64,000 bases of DNA. Origin: DASUTB01 sp036374835 (GTDB lineage Bacteria > Actinomycetota > Actinomycetes > Jiangellales > Jiangellaceae). Both the position numbers and the translations under genes were made by a program. Below are positions 1 through 7,488 of this stretch, piece after piece. Where the stretch lies: the NCBI GenBank assembly GCA_036374835.1, contig DASUTB010000036.1, positions 11,676 to 75,675 on the forward strand, given 5' to 3'. Numbering within the stretch: the stretch's first letter is position 1; every line of letters starts with the position of its first letter. The notes under the pieces were generated by a model. That model searched no databases, had not been told where the DNA came from, and was given only the letters and a program-made list of their open reading frames with translations.

Positions 1-402
1 GCAGCGGCGACCGTCCCGGCGATGCTTGCCAACCCGGAGCCGGCCGGCTGCCGGTTCGTCGCGGTCGCGTCCGTCGCCGCCGGCCACGGCCTGTTCCGGC
101 TGGCCGGCTACAACGCCGCGAAGCACGCGGTGGTGGGCATCGTCAAGGGCCTGGCCGCGGACCTGGTCGGCACCGGCGTCACCGCGGCCGCCGTCTCACC
201 CGGCTCGACGCGGACGGAGATGCTCACCCACACCGCGAGCATCTACGAGCTCGAGGATCTCGACGTGTTCGCCGAACATCAGCTCTCGCGGCGGCTGCTG
301 GAGCCTGCGGAGATCGCCGCCGCCATCGCCTTCTGCTGCTCGCGTGCGGGCGCGGCCGTCAACGGTTCGGTCATCGAGGCGACGGACGGTTTCACCGGAT
401 GA
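1..402 (+). CDS. SDR oxidoreductase, C-terminal part (probably mycofactocin-associated)
   Basis: This is the 3' part of a short-chain dehydrogenase whose reading frame is open from the first base of the window, so its start and nucleotide-binding half are missing. The active-site Y-x3-K is visible as YNAAK around codon 38. It is followed by the conserved PGSTRTEM segment and the usual C-terminal Gly-rich end. Its stop overlaps the start of mftF (ATGA at 399-402), so the two are probably co-translated. SDRs next to mftF are often of the type that holds its nicotinamide cofactor tightly and is re-oxidised by mycofactocin. That assignment is from context, because the diagnostic N-terminal half is outside the window. 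Confidence 0.85.
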   Translation, partial: AAATVPAMLANPEPAGCRFVAVASVAAGHGLFRLAGYNAAKHAVVGIVKGLAADLVGTGVTAAAVSPGSTRTEMLTHTASIYELEDLDVFAEHQLSRRLLEPAEIAAAIAFCCSRAGAAVNGSVIEATDGFTG

Positions 403-1820
403 ACCGAGCCGTCGCCGTGGGCAAGCTCCCCGAGGGTTTCCACGTCCGCCTCAACCCGCGGACCAAGGTCTACGACGGCGGGCGGACCCTCGTCGGCGGC
501 GCGCCGCCCACCGCCGCCTTCCTCACCGAGACCGCGGGCCGGATGCTGGACGGGCGGGAGATCCGGGTCCACGACGCCGGCTCGCGGGCGCTCGCCGACC
601 GGTTGCTGGCGCTCGGCATGGCCGATCCCGTGGTCGAGTCGCTCCCGTCGGTCGGCGCAGCGGAGGTCACCGTCGTCATCCCGGTGCACGACCGGCCCCG
701 ACAGCTCGACCTGTTGTTGCGCAGCGTTCCGGATAGGGTGCGGACGATCGTCGTCGATGACTGCTCGACCGACCCGGCAACGATCGCGTCGGTCGCGGCT
801 GCACACGGCGCCGACCTCGTGCGGCACCAGGTCAACCGCGGGCCGGCCGCGGCCCGCAACACCGGACTGGAACACGTGCGGACGCCGTACGTCGCGTTCG
901 TCGACTCCGACATCGTCCTGGAACCCGACACGCTCGCGATCTTGCTCCGGCACTTCCATGACCCGAAGGTCGCACTCGTGGCGCCCAGGATTCTCGGGCG
1001 GCAGTCGTCCGGGCGGGAGACCTGGATCACCCGGTACGAGAACGGGCGGGCGTCGCTGGACCTCGGCCGCTATCCCGCACTGGTCAAGCCACGGGCGCCC
1101 GTCGCCTGGCTGCCCAGCGCCTGTGTCGTTGCCAGGGTCGCGGCCCTCGGCGACGGCTTCGACGCCGGCATGCGGGTGGGCGAGGACGTCGACCTCGTGT
1201 GGCGGCTCGCCCAGCGAGGATGGCGGGTCCGGTACGAGCCCGAAGCCGCCGTGCACCACGAGAACCGGCCCGGCCTGGTCGAGTGGTGGACCCGCAAGCT
1301 CTACTACGGAACCGGCGCGCAGCCACTGGCTGAACGCCATGGCAGCACCGTCGCTCCAGCGGTGCTATCTCCGTGGGCGGCCATGTTCGCCGCCGGGGTG
1401 CTGCTGCAGCGCCGCTGGTCGCTGGCAGCTGGAGGACTTGTCGCGCTGTCGGCCCTTCATCGAATCGCCGGGAGGGTCGGCGCGAGCGATGAGGCCGGGC
1501 GGATCGCCCTGCGCTTGACCTCGGGGGGAGCGGGCGCCGCGATGATTCAGACCAGTGCGTTGATGCTGCGGCACTGGTGGCCGGCCGCGGCCGCCGGCAG
1601 CGTGCTCTCCCGTCGGCTTCGGCGGGCGGTCGTCACCGCGGCGATCGTCGACAGTGCCATCGAGTATGCGCGCACCGACAGCGACCTCGATCCGCTCCGG
1701 TTCGCGGTCATCCGACGGCTCGACGACGTCGCCTACGGCACCGGGGTCTGGCTCGGTGCGTTCCGTCGCCGGTCGGTCAGGTGCCTGATGCCGGACTTCC
1801 GGGCACGCACCGCTCGTTAG
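399..1820 (+). CDS. mftF: Mycofactocin biosynthesis glycosyltransferase MftF
   Basis: A 473-residue family 2 glycosyltransferase. MftF adds glucose units to premycofactocin, giving the oligoglycosylated redox cofactor. The N-terminal segment (LPEGFHVRLNP then YDGGRTLVGG) is the signature of MftF and separates it from other GT2 enzymes. The GT-A domain follows, with VVIPVHDR near residue 92, DDCSTD, and the metal-binding DSD in FVDSDIVL near residue 169. A GEDVDLVWRL acceptor motif lies near residue 260. The C-terminal third contains hydrophobic stretches compatible with membrane association. The ATG lies inside the stop of the upstream SDR. Other mft genes (A to E) are not in the window and presumably lie to the left. 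Confidence 0.9.
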   Translation: MNRAVAVGKLPEGFHVRLNPRTKVYDGGRTLVGGAPPTAAFLTETAGRMLDGREIRVHDAGSRALADRLLALGMADPVVESLPSVGAAEVTVVIPVHDRPRQLDLLLRSVPDRVRTIVVDDCSTDPATIASVAAAHGADLVRHQVNRGPAAARNTGLEHVRTPYVAFVDSDIVLEPDTLAILLRHFHDPKVALVAPRILGRQSSGRETWITRYENGRASLDLGRYPALVKPRAPVAWLPSACVVARVAALGDGFDAGMRVGEDVDLVWRLAQRGWRVRYEPEAAVHHENRPGLVEWWTRKLYYGTGAQPLAERHGSTVAPAVLSPWAAMFAAGVLLQRRWSLAAGGLVALSALHRIAGRVGASDEAGRIALRLTSGGAGAAMIQTSALMLRHWWPAAAAGSVLSRRLRRAVVTAAIVDSAIEYARTDSDLDPLRFAVIRRLDDVAYGTGVWLGAFRRRSVRCLMPDFRARTAR

Positions 1821-1964
1821 CGGCTGTGCAACCCAGGGATATGTGGAGGCGGAGCGCCCGAAGGTGAGTTTCCGACCTCCGGGAATCGCTCTCGGCACGG
1901 CAGGCCCGGGCCTGCTTCCCTGGATTCGGGAGCACTATCGACCACACGATCTGGAGGGTGCGCG

Positions 1965-2504
1965 ATGGCCGTAAGAGAAGCACTGCTCGATCCGACGGGG
2001 ATGGACGAGCGAGCGACAGAAGACACCCTCGCCCCACGGCCCGGGAGCCTGCGCGGACTCACCGTCGGCCTGCTCGACAACACCAAAGTGAACGCGACAC
2101 CGCTGCTGCAGGAGATCGGGGACGTGCTCACGAGTCGCTATGGCGCCGGCAGCACCCGTATGTACACGAAGGACTACTTCGGCACGCCGGTGAAGGACGA
2201 TCTCCTCAGGCAGATCGCCGAGGAATGTGACGTCGTCGTCACGGCGGTGGGGGACTGCGGCTCGTGCAGTGCCGCCACCGTCGCCGACGGCATTCTCTTC
2301 GAGCGGGCCGGCATCCCGGCGGTGAGTATCTGCTCGGACTCGTTCCGGATGTCCGGAGCGGCAATGGCGCGGGTGGAGGGGTTCCCCGGGTTCGAGTTCC
2401 TCACCGTCGAGCATCCGATGGCGAGCCTGCACGCGGAACAGATCCGGCAACGCGCGGACAAGGTCGTCCCCGACGTTGTGCGCATCCTCGGAGTGGAGGG
2501 CTGA
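1965..2504 (+). CDS. UGSC-family protein (cysteine form)
   Basis: A 179-residue protein with a Rossmann-like start (LTVGLLDNTKVNATPLLQEI) and a central GDCGSCSAATV motif near residue 97. This matches the UGSC family, in which some members carry selenocysteine where this one has Cys. The second half (AGIPAVSICSDSF, VEHPM) fits the family. The biochemical role of UGSC proteins is not established; a redox function at the C-G-S-C site is only an inference. It is followed 1 nt later by its usual larger partner, so the two form an operon. The start is the ATG at 1965, preceded by GGAGGGTGCGCG. The 144-nt gap after mftF suggests its own promoter. Confidence 0.7.
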   Translation: MAVREALLDPTGMDERATEDTLAPRPGSLRGLTVGLLDNTKVNATPLLQEIGDVLTSRYGAGSTRMYTKDYFGTPVKDDLLRQIAEECDVVVTAVGDCGSCSAATVADGILFERAGIPAVSICSDSFRMSGAAMARVEGFPGFEFLTVEHPMASLHAEQIRQRADKVVPDVVRILGVEG

Positions 2505-2505
2505 G

Positions 2506-3633
2506 ATGACTACTGTGACCACCCGCACCGCCGAGATGCCCGAATCGGAGGCGCCGACCGTCGAGCTCGACGAACTCCGCCGGGTCATGGAGTACTACGC
2601 CCGGCAGGAGTGGACCGACGGCCTGCCGGTGATGCCGGTGACCGAGTCCTATCTCGCCGAGTTCCTCGCGACGACGCGACGCAAGCCCGATGAAGTGCTG
2701 TTCGACATTCCGCACCTCAACCGGACGTTGACCGTCCGCCTCGCCGCGATCAACGCCGCGCTCGCCGGTTGCCTGCCCGAGTACTTCCCGGTCGTCATCG
2801 CCGCGTGGGAGGCGATCGGCCAGGAGCCGCACCCGCGTCGCGGGATCTGGCAGTCCACGACCGGAACCGCACCGTTCACTGTTGTCAACGGCCCGATCCG
2901 CCGGCGGATCGACCTCAACAGCCGAGGCAACATCTTCGGCTCGGGCTTCCGGGCGAACGCCACGATCGGCCGCGCGGTCCGGCTCGCACTACTGAATGTG
3001 TTCGGTCTGCGACCACACCAGCTCGACCAGGCGACCCAGGCGACGCCCGCGAAGTACACCGCGTGCATCGCGGAGAACGAAGAGCAGAGTCCCTGGGCGC
3101 CGCTGCACACCGAGTACGGGTTCGACCCGGAGGATGACGTCGTCACCGCCTTCGTCATCCGGTCGGTCATGCACATCGAAGCCCGGCACGCGCAGGTCCC
3201 GGAACAGCTCGCCGTCGACTTCGCCGACACCATCCGGCGGACCGGCGCGCTCATTCACGAGTACAGCGGTGCGCTGCTTGTGGTCGGTCCGGAGCATGCC
3301 AACCTCTTCGCCAGGGCCGGATGGAGTAAGGACGACGTCCGGTCGGCCGTCTTCGCGAACACCGTCCGGACCCGGGCGGACTTGGCAGCCGCCGGTAAGG
3401 ACGCGCTGTCGCACCACACCCGGTGGCGGTTGCCCGCTGATCACCCGGATGCCGTCCCCGACACCGCCAGCACCGGGCCGGACCCGGACAGGGTGCAGGT
3501 GCTGCCCCGGCCTACGTCTATCCAGATCATGGTCGCCGGTGCGAACAATGCGGGCGTGTCGGCCGTGGTGGAGATCTTCGGTCTGGCGCCACGCGAGCGG
3601 CCGTCGTCCTACAGCAAGATCAACTCTGAATGA
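2506..3633 (+). CDS. UGSC-associated conserved protein
   Basis: A 375-residue protein that starts at ATG 2506, one base after the stop of the UGSC gene, with GGAGTGGAGG as ribosome site. An in-frame TTG at 2476 would add ten residues but lacks a ribosome site. The N-terminal part (MEYYARQEWTDGLPVMPVTE) and the following conserved segment, including the NGPIRRRIDLN region near residue 128, are typical of the larger protein encoded beside UGSC genes. No known catalytic domain is recognised. The pair very likely forms a functional unit, possibly redox or sulfur chemistry; substrate unknown. The stop codon lies inside the left end of the inverted repeat at 3628. Confidence 0.55.
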   Translation: MTTVTTRTAEMPESEAPTVELDELRRVMEYYARQEWTDGLPVMPVTESYLAEFLATTRRKPDEVLFDIPHLNRTLTVRLAAINAALAGCLPEYFPVVIAAWEAIGQEPHPRRGIWQSTTGTAPFTVVNGPIRRRIDLNSRGNIFGSGFRANATIGRAVRLALLNVFGLRPHQLDQATQATPAKYTACIAENEEQSPWAPLHTEYGFDPEDDVVTAFVIRSVMHIEARHAQVPEQLAVDFADTIRRTGALIHEYSGALLVVGPEHANLFARAGWSKDDVRSAVFANTVRTRADLAAAGKDALSHHTRWRLPADHPDAVPDTASTGPDPDRVQVLPRPTSIQIMVAGANNAGVSAVVEIFGLAPRERPSSYSKINSE

Positions 3634-3891
3634 TCACGCAAACGCCACCTCAGCATGCTTAGCGACCCATCGACAGGTCGTTAAGCGTTACTCTCGCGAG
3701 GTCGGAGGCGCGCGCGGCATCCGGCGGCAGGACAAGCCTGCGGCGCTGGCGTCGCCTCCGGTGCTCGCGCGGACCGCCGCCGCACACTAGGTGTGCTCGT
3801 GTCGCCGACGTCGGCGGCAGCGCACATGTAACTCATAGCGATCCGTCGATGGGTCGCTAAGCATGCTGAGGTGGCGTTTACGTGATCATTC
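3628..3891. repeat. 264-bp inverted-repeat element with 47-bp terminal arms (MITE-like)
   Basis: The left arm at 3628-3674 and the right arm at 3845-3891 are reverse complements with one mismatch in 47 bases; weaker complementarity continues inward for about 17 more bases. Both ends read GAATGATCACG. Each arm can also fold alone, for example CTTAGCGACC with GGTCGTTAAG. The 170-bp centre contains no gene. The left end includes the stop codon of the upstream gene. No target-site duplication is obvious. A solo copy of the arm lies at 17052-17115, and related short hairpins at 57318 and 59336. Confidence 0.85.
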
Positions 3892-4003
3892 GGCGGCCGG
3901 GTGTTGGTAGTGGCGCTTTCGTGTGGCGGAAACGGCCAGTGGGGAGCACGTAGCGCGGCTTACGTTGGTGCAACACGACCTTCTCGAGGGAGAGGAGCCG
4001 AAC

Positions 4004-5119
4004 GTGAAGACTCAAGCCGCAGTGCTGTGGGAGTACGGCAAGGACTGGCAGACCGAGGAACTCGAGCTCGACGACCCGAAGGCGGGCGAGGTCCTCGTGC
4101 GCCTGGCGGCGACCGGGCTGTGCCACTCGGACGAGCACGTCCGTATCGGGGATCTGCCCATGGAGGGCCTGCCCACGATCGGAGGGCACGAGGGCGCCGG
4201 CGTCGTTGAGCGCGTCGGCCCGGAAGTCACCGGCGTGAGCGAGGGCGACCACGTCGTCCTGAGCTTCGTCCCGGCGTGCGGGCGCTGCTTGAGCTGTGCC
4301 AACGGTCACCAGAACTTGTGCGACGAAGGTGCCGAGCTCACCGTCGGCCTCCAGCGAGACGGCAGCTCGCGGCACCACGTCCGCGGCCAGGACGCTCGGC
4401 TGATGTGCTTGCTGGGGACATTCGCACCGCACACGGTGGTCCGGGAAAGCTCGGTCGTCAAGATCAGGGACGACGTCCCCTTGGACAAGGCCGCGCTCGT
4501 CGGTTGCGGTGTCACCACAGGATGGGCCACCGCCGTCTACGGCGCCGGTGTTTCGCCCGGTGACACCGTTGCAGTACTGGGGGTCGGCGGCGTGGGAGCG
4601 AATGCCGTTCAAGGCGCGCGTATCGCCGGCGCCAGCCATATCCTCGCCATCGACCCATCGGAGTTCAACCGCGAGCAGGCCAAGGTTTTCGGTGCGACGC
4701 ACACATTCGCGAGCGCGGCCGAGGCGCTCGAGGCGCTGCCGGACCTGACGTGGGGACGGATGGCCGACTCGGCGCTCATCACCGTCGGCGTCGCCACCGG
4801 CGAGGTCATCGGCGAGGCCCTATCCCTGGTCGGCAAGCTGGGTACCGTGGTGCTGACATCGCTTTCACCGGTCACCGACAACCAGGTCGTGCTTCCCATG
4901 TTCGAGATGGCCGCTTTTCAGAAGCGTCTCGTCGGTTGCCTGTTCGGCGACGCCAATCCTCGCTACGACATCCCCCGCCTGCTCGACTTGTACGTCGGAG
5001 GCGACCTGCTGCTCGACGAGCTCGTCACCCGGACGTACCCGTTCGAGGACATCAACCAGGGTTACGAGGACATGCGCACGCACCGAAACGTGCGTGGAAT
5101 GGTCCGCTTCGACCAATAA
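4004..5119 (+). CDS. NDMA-dependent (mycofactocin-type) zinc alcohol dehydrogenase
   Basis: A 371-residue medium-chain dehydrogenase of the class whose bound nicotinamide is recycled by the artificial acceptor NDMA in vitro and by mycofactocin in vivo. Visible are GLCHSDEHV (catalytic Zn Cys), GGHEGAGVVE (catalytic His), a four-cysteine structural zinc loop (CGRCLSCANGHQNLC) and the Rossmann GVGGVGANAVQG. The start is GTG 4004 (MKTQAAVLWEYGKDW) behind GGAGAGGAG; an upstream in-frame extension to 3923 runs into the repeat and lacks family similarity. It lies 2.2 kb from mftF, which supports a mycofactocin role. Likely substrates are primary or secondary alcohols. Confidence 0.88.
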   Translation: MKTQAAVLWEYGKDWQTEELELDDPKAGEVLVRLAATGLCHSDEHVRIGDLPMEGLPTIGGHEGAGVVERVGPEVTGVSEGDHVVLSFVPACGRCLSCANGHQNLCDEGAELTVGLQRDGSSRHHVRGQDARLMCLLGTFAPHTVVRESSVVKIRDDVPLDKAALVGCGVTTGWATAVYGAGVSPGDTVAVLGVGGVGANAVQGARIAGASHILAIDPSEFNREQAKVFGATHTFASAAEALEALPDLTWGRMADSALITVGVATGEVIGEALSLVGKLGTVVLTSLSPVTDNQVVLPMFEMAAFQKRLVGCLFGDANPRYDIPRLLDLYVGGDLLLDELVTRTYPFEDINQGYEDMRTHRNVRGMVRFDQ

Positions 5120-5344
5120 CCGCGCCATCCGGCCCCGAACTTGATCACCTGCTAGCACCGCTGCGAGCAGAGTGGAGTCGCGACGCGCTCTGATGTGGCA
5201 TGCGCGATCGGTTGGACGGCCGGCGACGGGAATCGGTCGTTGGCTCGGGTAGTTGTAGCTGGAGTCTGGCGGCGCAACCTCGATCACGCGGGTGTCGTTC
5301 GCCCGTTGGGCCGTATGCCGACAAGCAGGGAAGGGTCGAGGAGT

Positions 5345-6043
5345 ATGCCGTTGCGCGCCGACATCGATCTGGTCGTATTCGACGTCCTCGGAACCCTCGT
5401 CAACGAGCCCGGCGGACTGTACAACGGCATCCGCGAGCTGGCCACGGGCAGGAACGCCGGTCAGGTCGACGACCTCGTCGACGTGTGGCAGAGCCACGTC
5501 GCGGACCAGCAGCGGGAGATGCTCGACGGTCGCCGTCCCTACGCCAACAGCGACGTCCTCGATCGCGAAGCGGCTGAGCTTGTGGCCGCCAAGTGCGGCG
5601 TAACCGATGCCACCGCCATCGACAAGCTCGCAACCGCCGAACGGCGTCTCGATCCCTGGCCCGACACCGTCGAATCGCTCGAGACGCTTGCGCAACGCGT
5701 CCCGCTCGTAGGCCTGTCCAACGCGAGCCGGGCGACGCTGACCCGGCTCAATGCCCAGGCAGGACTGCGATGGCACTACCTGCTTTCGGCGGAGGACGCC
5801 CAAAGCTACAAACCTGCCCTCGATGTCTACCGGCTCGCCGTCGAACTCCTGGACGGTCATGCACCGCACCGTGCTCTCATGGTCGCCGCGCACGCATGGG
5901 ATCTCCGGGGCGCGCAAACACTGGGACTGCGCACGGCCTATGTCGAACGGCCGGTAGGAGACCCACCTCTCGCCACCGACTCGTTCGACTACCGCGCCGC
6001 CAGCCTCGCCGACCTCGTAAGTGTGCTCGTCGACCTCCGATGA
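5345..6043 (+). CDS. Haloacid dehalogenase type II-like hydrolase
   Basis: A 232-residue HAD-superfamily enzyme. The nucleophile is Asp13 in VVFDVLGTL, motif II is GLSNAS, the motif III Lys is in SYKPALDVY, and motif IV is HAWDLRGAQTLG. The H-x-W-D form of motif IV is characteristic of L-2-haloacid dehalogenases, which hydrolyse 2-haloalkanoates to 2-hydroxy acids. ATG 5345 is chosen because it puts the nucleophile at the usual distance; ATG 5315 is an in-frame alternative. An MFS transporter follows 86 bp downstream, separated by a palindrome. The true substrate may be another small acid. Confidence 0.75.
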   Translation: MPLRADIDLVVFDVLGTLVNEPGGLYNGIRELATGRNAGQVDDLVDVWQSHVADQQREMLDGRRPYANSDVLDREAAELVAAKCGVTDATAIDKLATAERRLDPWPDTVESLETLAQRVPLVGLSNASRATLTRLNAQAGLRWHYLLSAEDAQSYKPALDVYRLAVELLDGHAPHRALMVAAHAWDLRGAQTLGLRTAYVERPVGDPPLATDSFDYRAASLADLVSVLVDLR

Positions 6044-6047
6044 TGCG

Positions 6048-6082
6048 GTGCACTTACTGCTCATATAAGTCATTAAGTGCAC
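6048..6082. promoter_or_regulatory. Inverted repeat between dehalogenase and MFS genes
   Basis: GTGCACTTA (6048-6056) and TAAGTGCAC (6074-6082) are perfect reverse complements separated by 17 AT-rich bases, with an extra TAAGT half-site inside at 6066-6070. It starts 5 nt after the dehalogenase stop, so it could be an intercistronic hairpin or an operator for the MFS gene. Confidence 0.5.
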
Positions 6083-6129
6083 GCGATCATGTCGACCTCC
6101 CTCCGTCTGCGGCCGTCGGCCTCTGATTG

Positions 6130-7386
6130 ATGACGTGCAAGACTGAACCGATGGCGCTCGCTCCAGCGTTGACCGACGGACTCGACCGGGCAGGTCGGCG
6201 GCGCGTCCTGGTGACCCTGTGCACGACCGTCACCGTCAGCTACGGCGTCCTCTACTACGCCTTCCCAGTGCTGGTTACCGACATGAGCGCCGAGACGGGG
6301 TGGTCGCGTTCAACGCTGACCGCCGCGTTCTCCGGGGCTTTGCTGGTGGCCGCGATGGTCGGCATTCCGGTCGGGCGGTGGCTGGACCGCTGGGGTCCAC
6401 GCTGGATCATGACCGTGGGTTCGGCACTAGCGGTCCCGGCGCTCCTGCTGGTGGCCGCGGCGCCGAACCTCGCTGCGTTCGTGCTCGGGTGGGCCCTTGC
6501 CGGTGTCGCGATGGCCGCGACCTTCTACCCGCCCGCCTTCACCGCCATCACCCGATGGCACGGCCACCGACGGGTACGTGGGCTTACCGTTCTCACCTTG
6601 GCGGCCGGGTTCGCGAGCACGATATTCGCCCCGGTCACCGCGTTTCTCTTGGACCACCTGGGCTGGCAGCGGGCGTACGTCACACTCGCTGCGCTGCTCG
6701 GCGTGGTGACCATCGCGGGCCACTGGTGGGGGCTGCGGGGACCGTGGCCGCCGGCTGAGCGGCCGCCCGGTGCGGTAGTGCAGCATCCCACCCGCATCGC
6801 TCGCAGCCTGCCGTTCGCTGCGCTGGTCACCGCGGTCGCCCTGGGTACGTTCGCAGCCTTCGCCGCGGTGGTGAATCTCGTGCCGATGCTGGTCGAGCGG
6901 GGTGTCGATACCGGTACCGCGGCGCTCATCCTCGGTATCGGCGGGGCCGGGCAGGTAGCCGGGCGACTCGCCTACCCGGCGCTGGATCGGCGCACCGGTG
7001 TCCGGACTCGGACAGTCGTCATCATCGCGGTCACGGCGGTTACCACCGCGCTACTCGGCGTGCTCACCTCTGTCTTGGCGCTCATCGTCGCCGCCGTCGT
7101 CGCCGGAATGGCCCGTGGGCTCAAGACGCTGGTACACGCCACGTCGATCACCGACCGCTGGGGAACGGTCCATTACGGGCGGCTCACCGGGCTGATGAAC
7201 ATGCCGATCAGCCTCGCCGTCGCGCTGGGCCCGTGGGCCGGATCGGCCATCGCCGGCGTGCTGGGCGGCTATCCTGCCGCATTCTTGGTGCTCGCCGGAT
7301 GCGCACTTGTCGGCACCGGGCTCGCTGCGATCAGCGTGCCATCACAGCGTATGGCTACACCCTCGACGCAGCGTTCGGCCGACTAG
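6130..7386 (+). CDS. Major facilitator superfamily transporter
   Basis: A roughly 418-residue polytopic membrane protein with about twelve hydrophobic segments. The MFS loop signature appears as GRWLDRWGPRW after TM2, and a related RLAYPALDRRTGVRTR sits between the two halves. The central loop (PWPPAERPPGAVVQHPTR, about residues 203-221) is short and charged. The N-terminus is cytoplasmic and short. Start choice is weak: ATG 6130 is used, and ATG 6151 is possible. The family suggests a monocarboxylate or drug transporter; linkage to the haloacid dehalogenase suggests uptake or export of a small organic acid, but this is only context. Confidence 0.8.
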   Translation: MTCKTEPMALAPALTDGLDRAGRRRVLVTLCTTVTVSYGVLYYAFPVLVTDMSAETGWSRSTLTAAFSGALLVAAMVGIPVGRWLDRWGPRWIMTVGSALAVPALLLVAAAPNLAAFVLGWALAGVAMAATFYPPAFTAITRWHGHRRVRGLTVLTLAAGFASTIFAPVTAFLLDHLGWQRAYVTLAALLGVVTIAGHWWGLRGPWPPAERPPGAVVQHPTRIARSLPFAALVTAVALGTFAAFAAVVNLVPMLVERGVDTGTAALILGIGGAGQVAGRLAYPALDRRTGVRTRTVVIIAVTAVTTALLGVLTSVLALIVAAVVAGMARGLKTLVHATSITDRWGTVHYGRLTGLMNMPISLAVALGPWAGSAIAGVLGGYPAAFLVLAGCALVGTGLAAISVPSQRMATPSTQRSAD

Positions 7387-7395
7387 TTCCGCGCG

Positions 7396-7488
7396 GCGGC
7401 GGGCCATCATGCAGGGGGCTAGTGGCGGGACATCATGCAGGGGCACTCACCGTACGTCTGGGGCACAGGTTAGTGGCGGGACATCATC
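7396..7488. repeat. Three imperfect direct repeats spanning the 3' end of the ThDP enzyme gene
   Basis: The motif GTGGCGGGACATCATGCAGG occurs at about 7422-7441. A variant occurs at about 7396-7415 (two mismatches), and a third copy at about 7472-7488 forms the last codons (Met-Met-Ser-Arg-His) of the minus-strand gene. The region lies between two converging genes. Confidence 0.6.

Noticed and set aside
1965..2504. Possible selenocysteine (TGA) readthrough in the UGSC gene
   Set aside because: The motif position is an ordinary Cys codon (TGC), and the frame is complete without recoding.
3634..4003. Short gene inside the 3628-3891 inverted-repeat element or an N-terminal extension of the dehydrogenase
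   Set aside because: No ribosome site or family similarity; the dehydrogenase begins at GTG 4004 with GGAGAGGAG.
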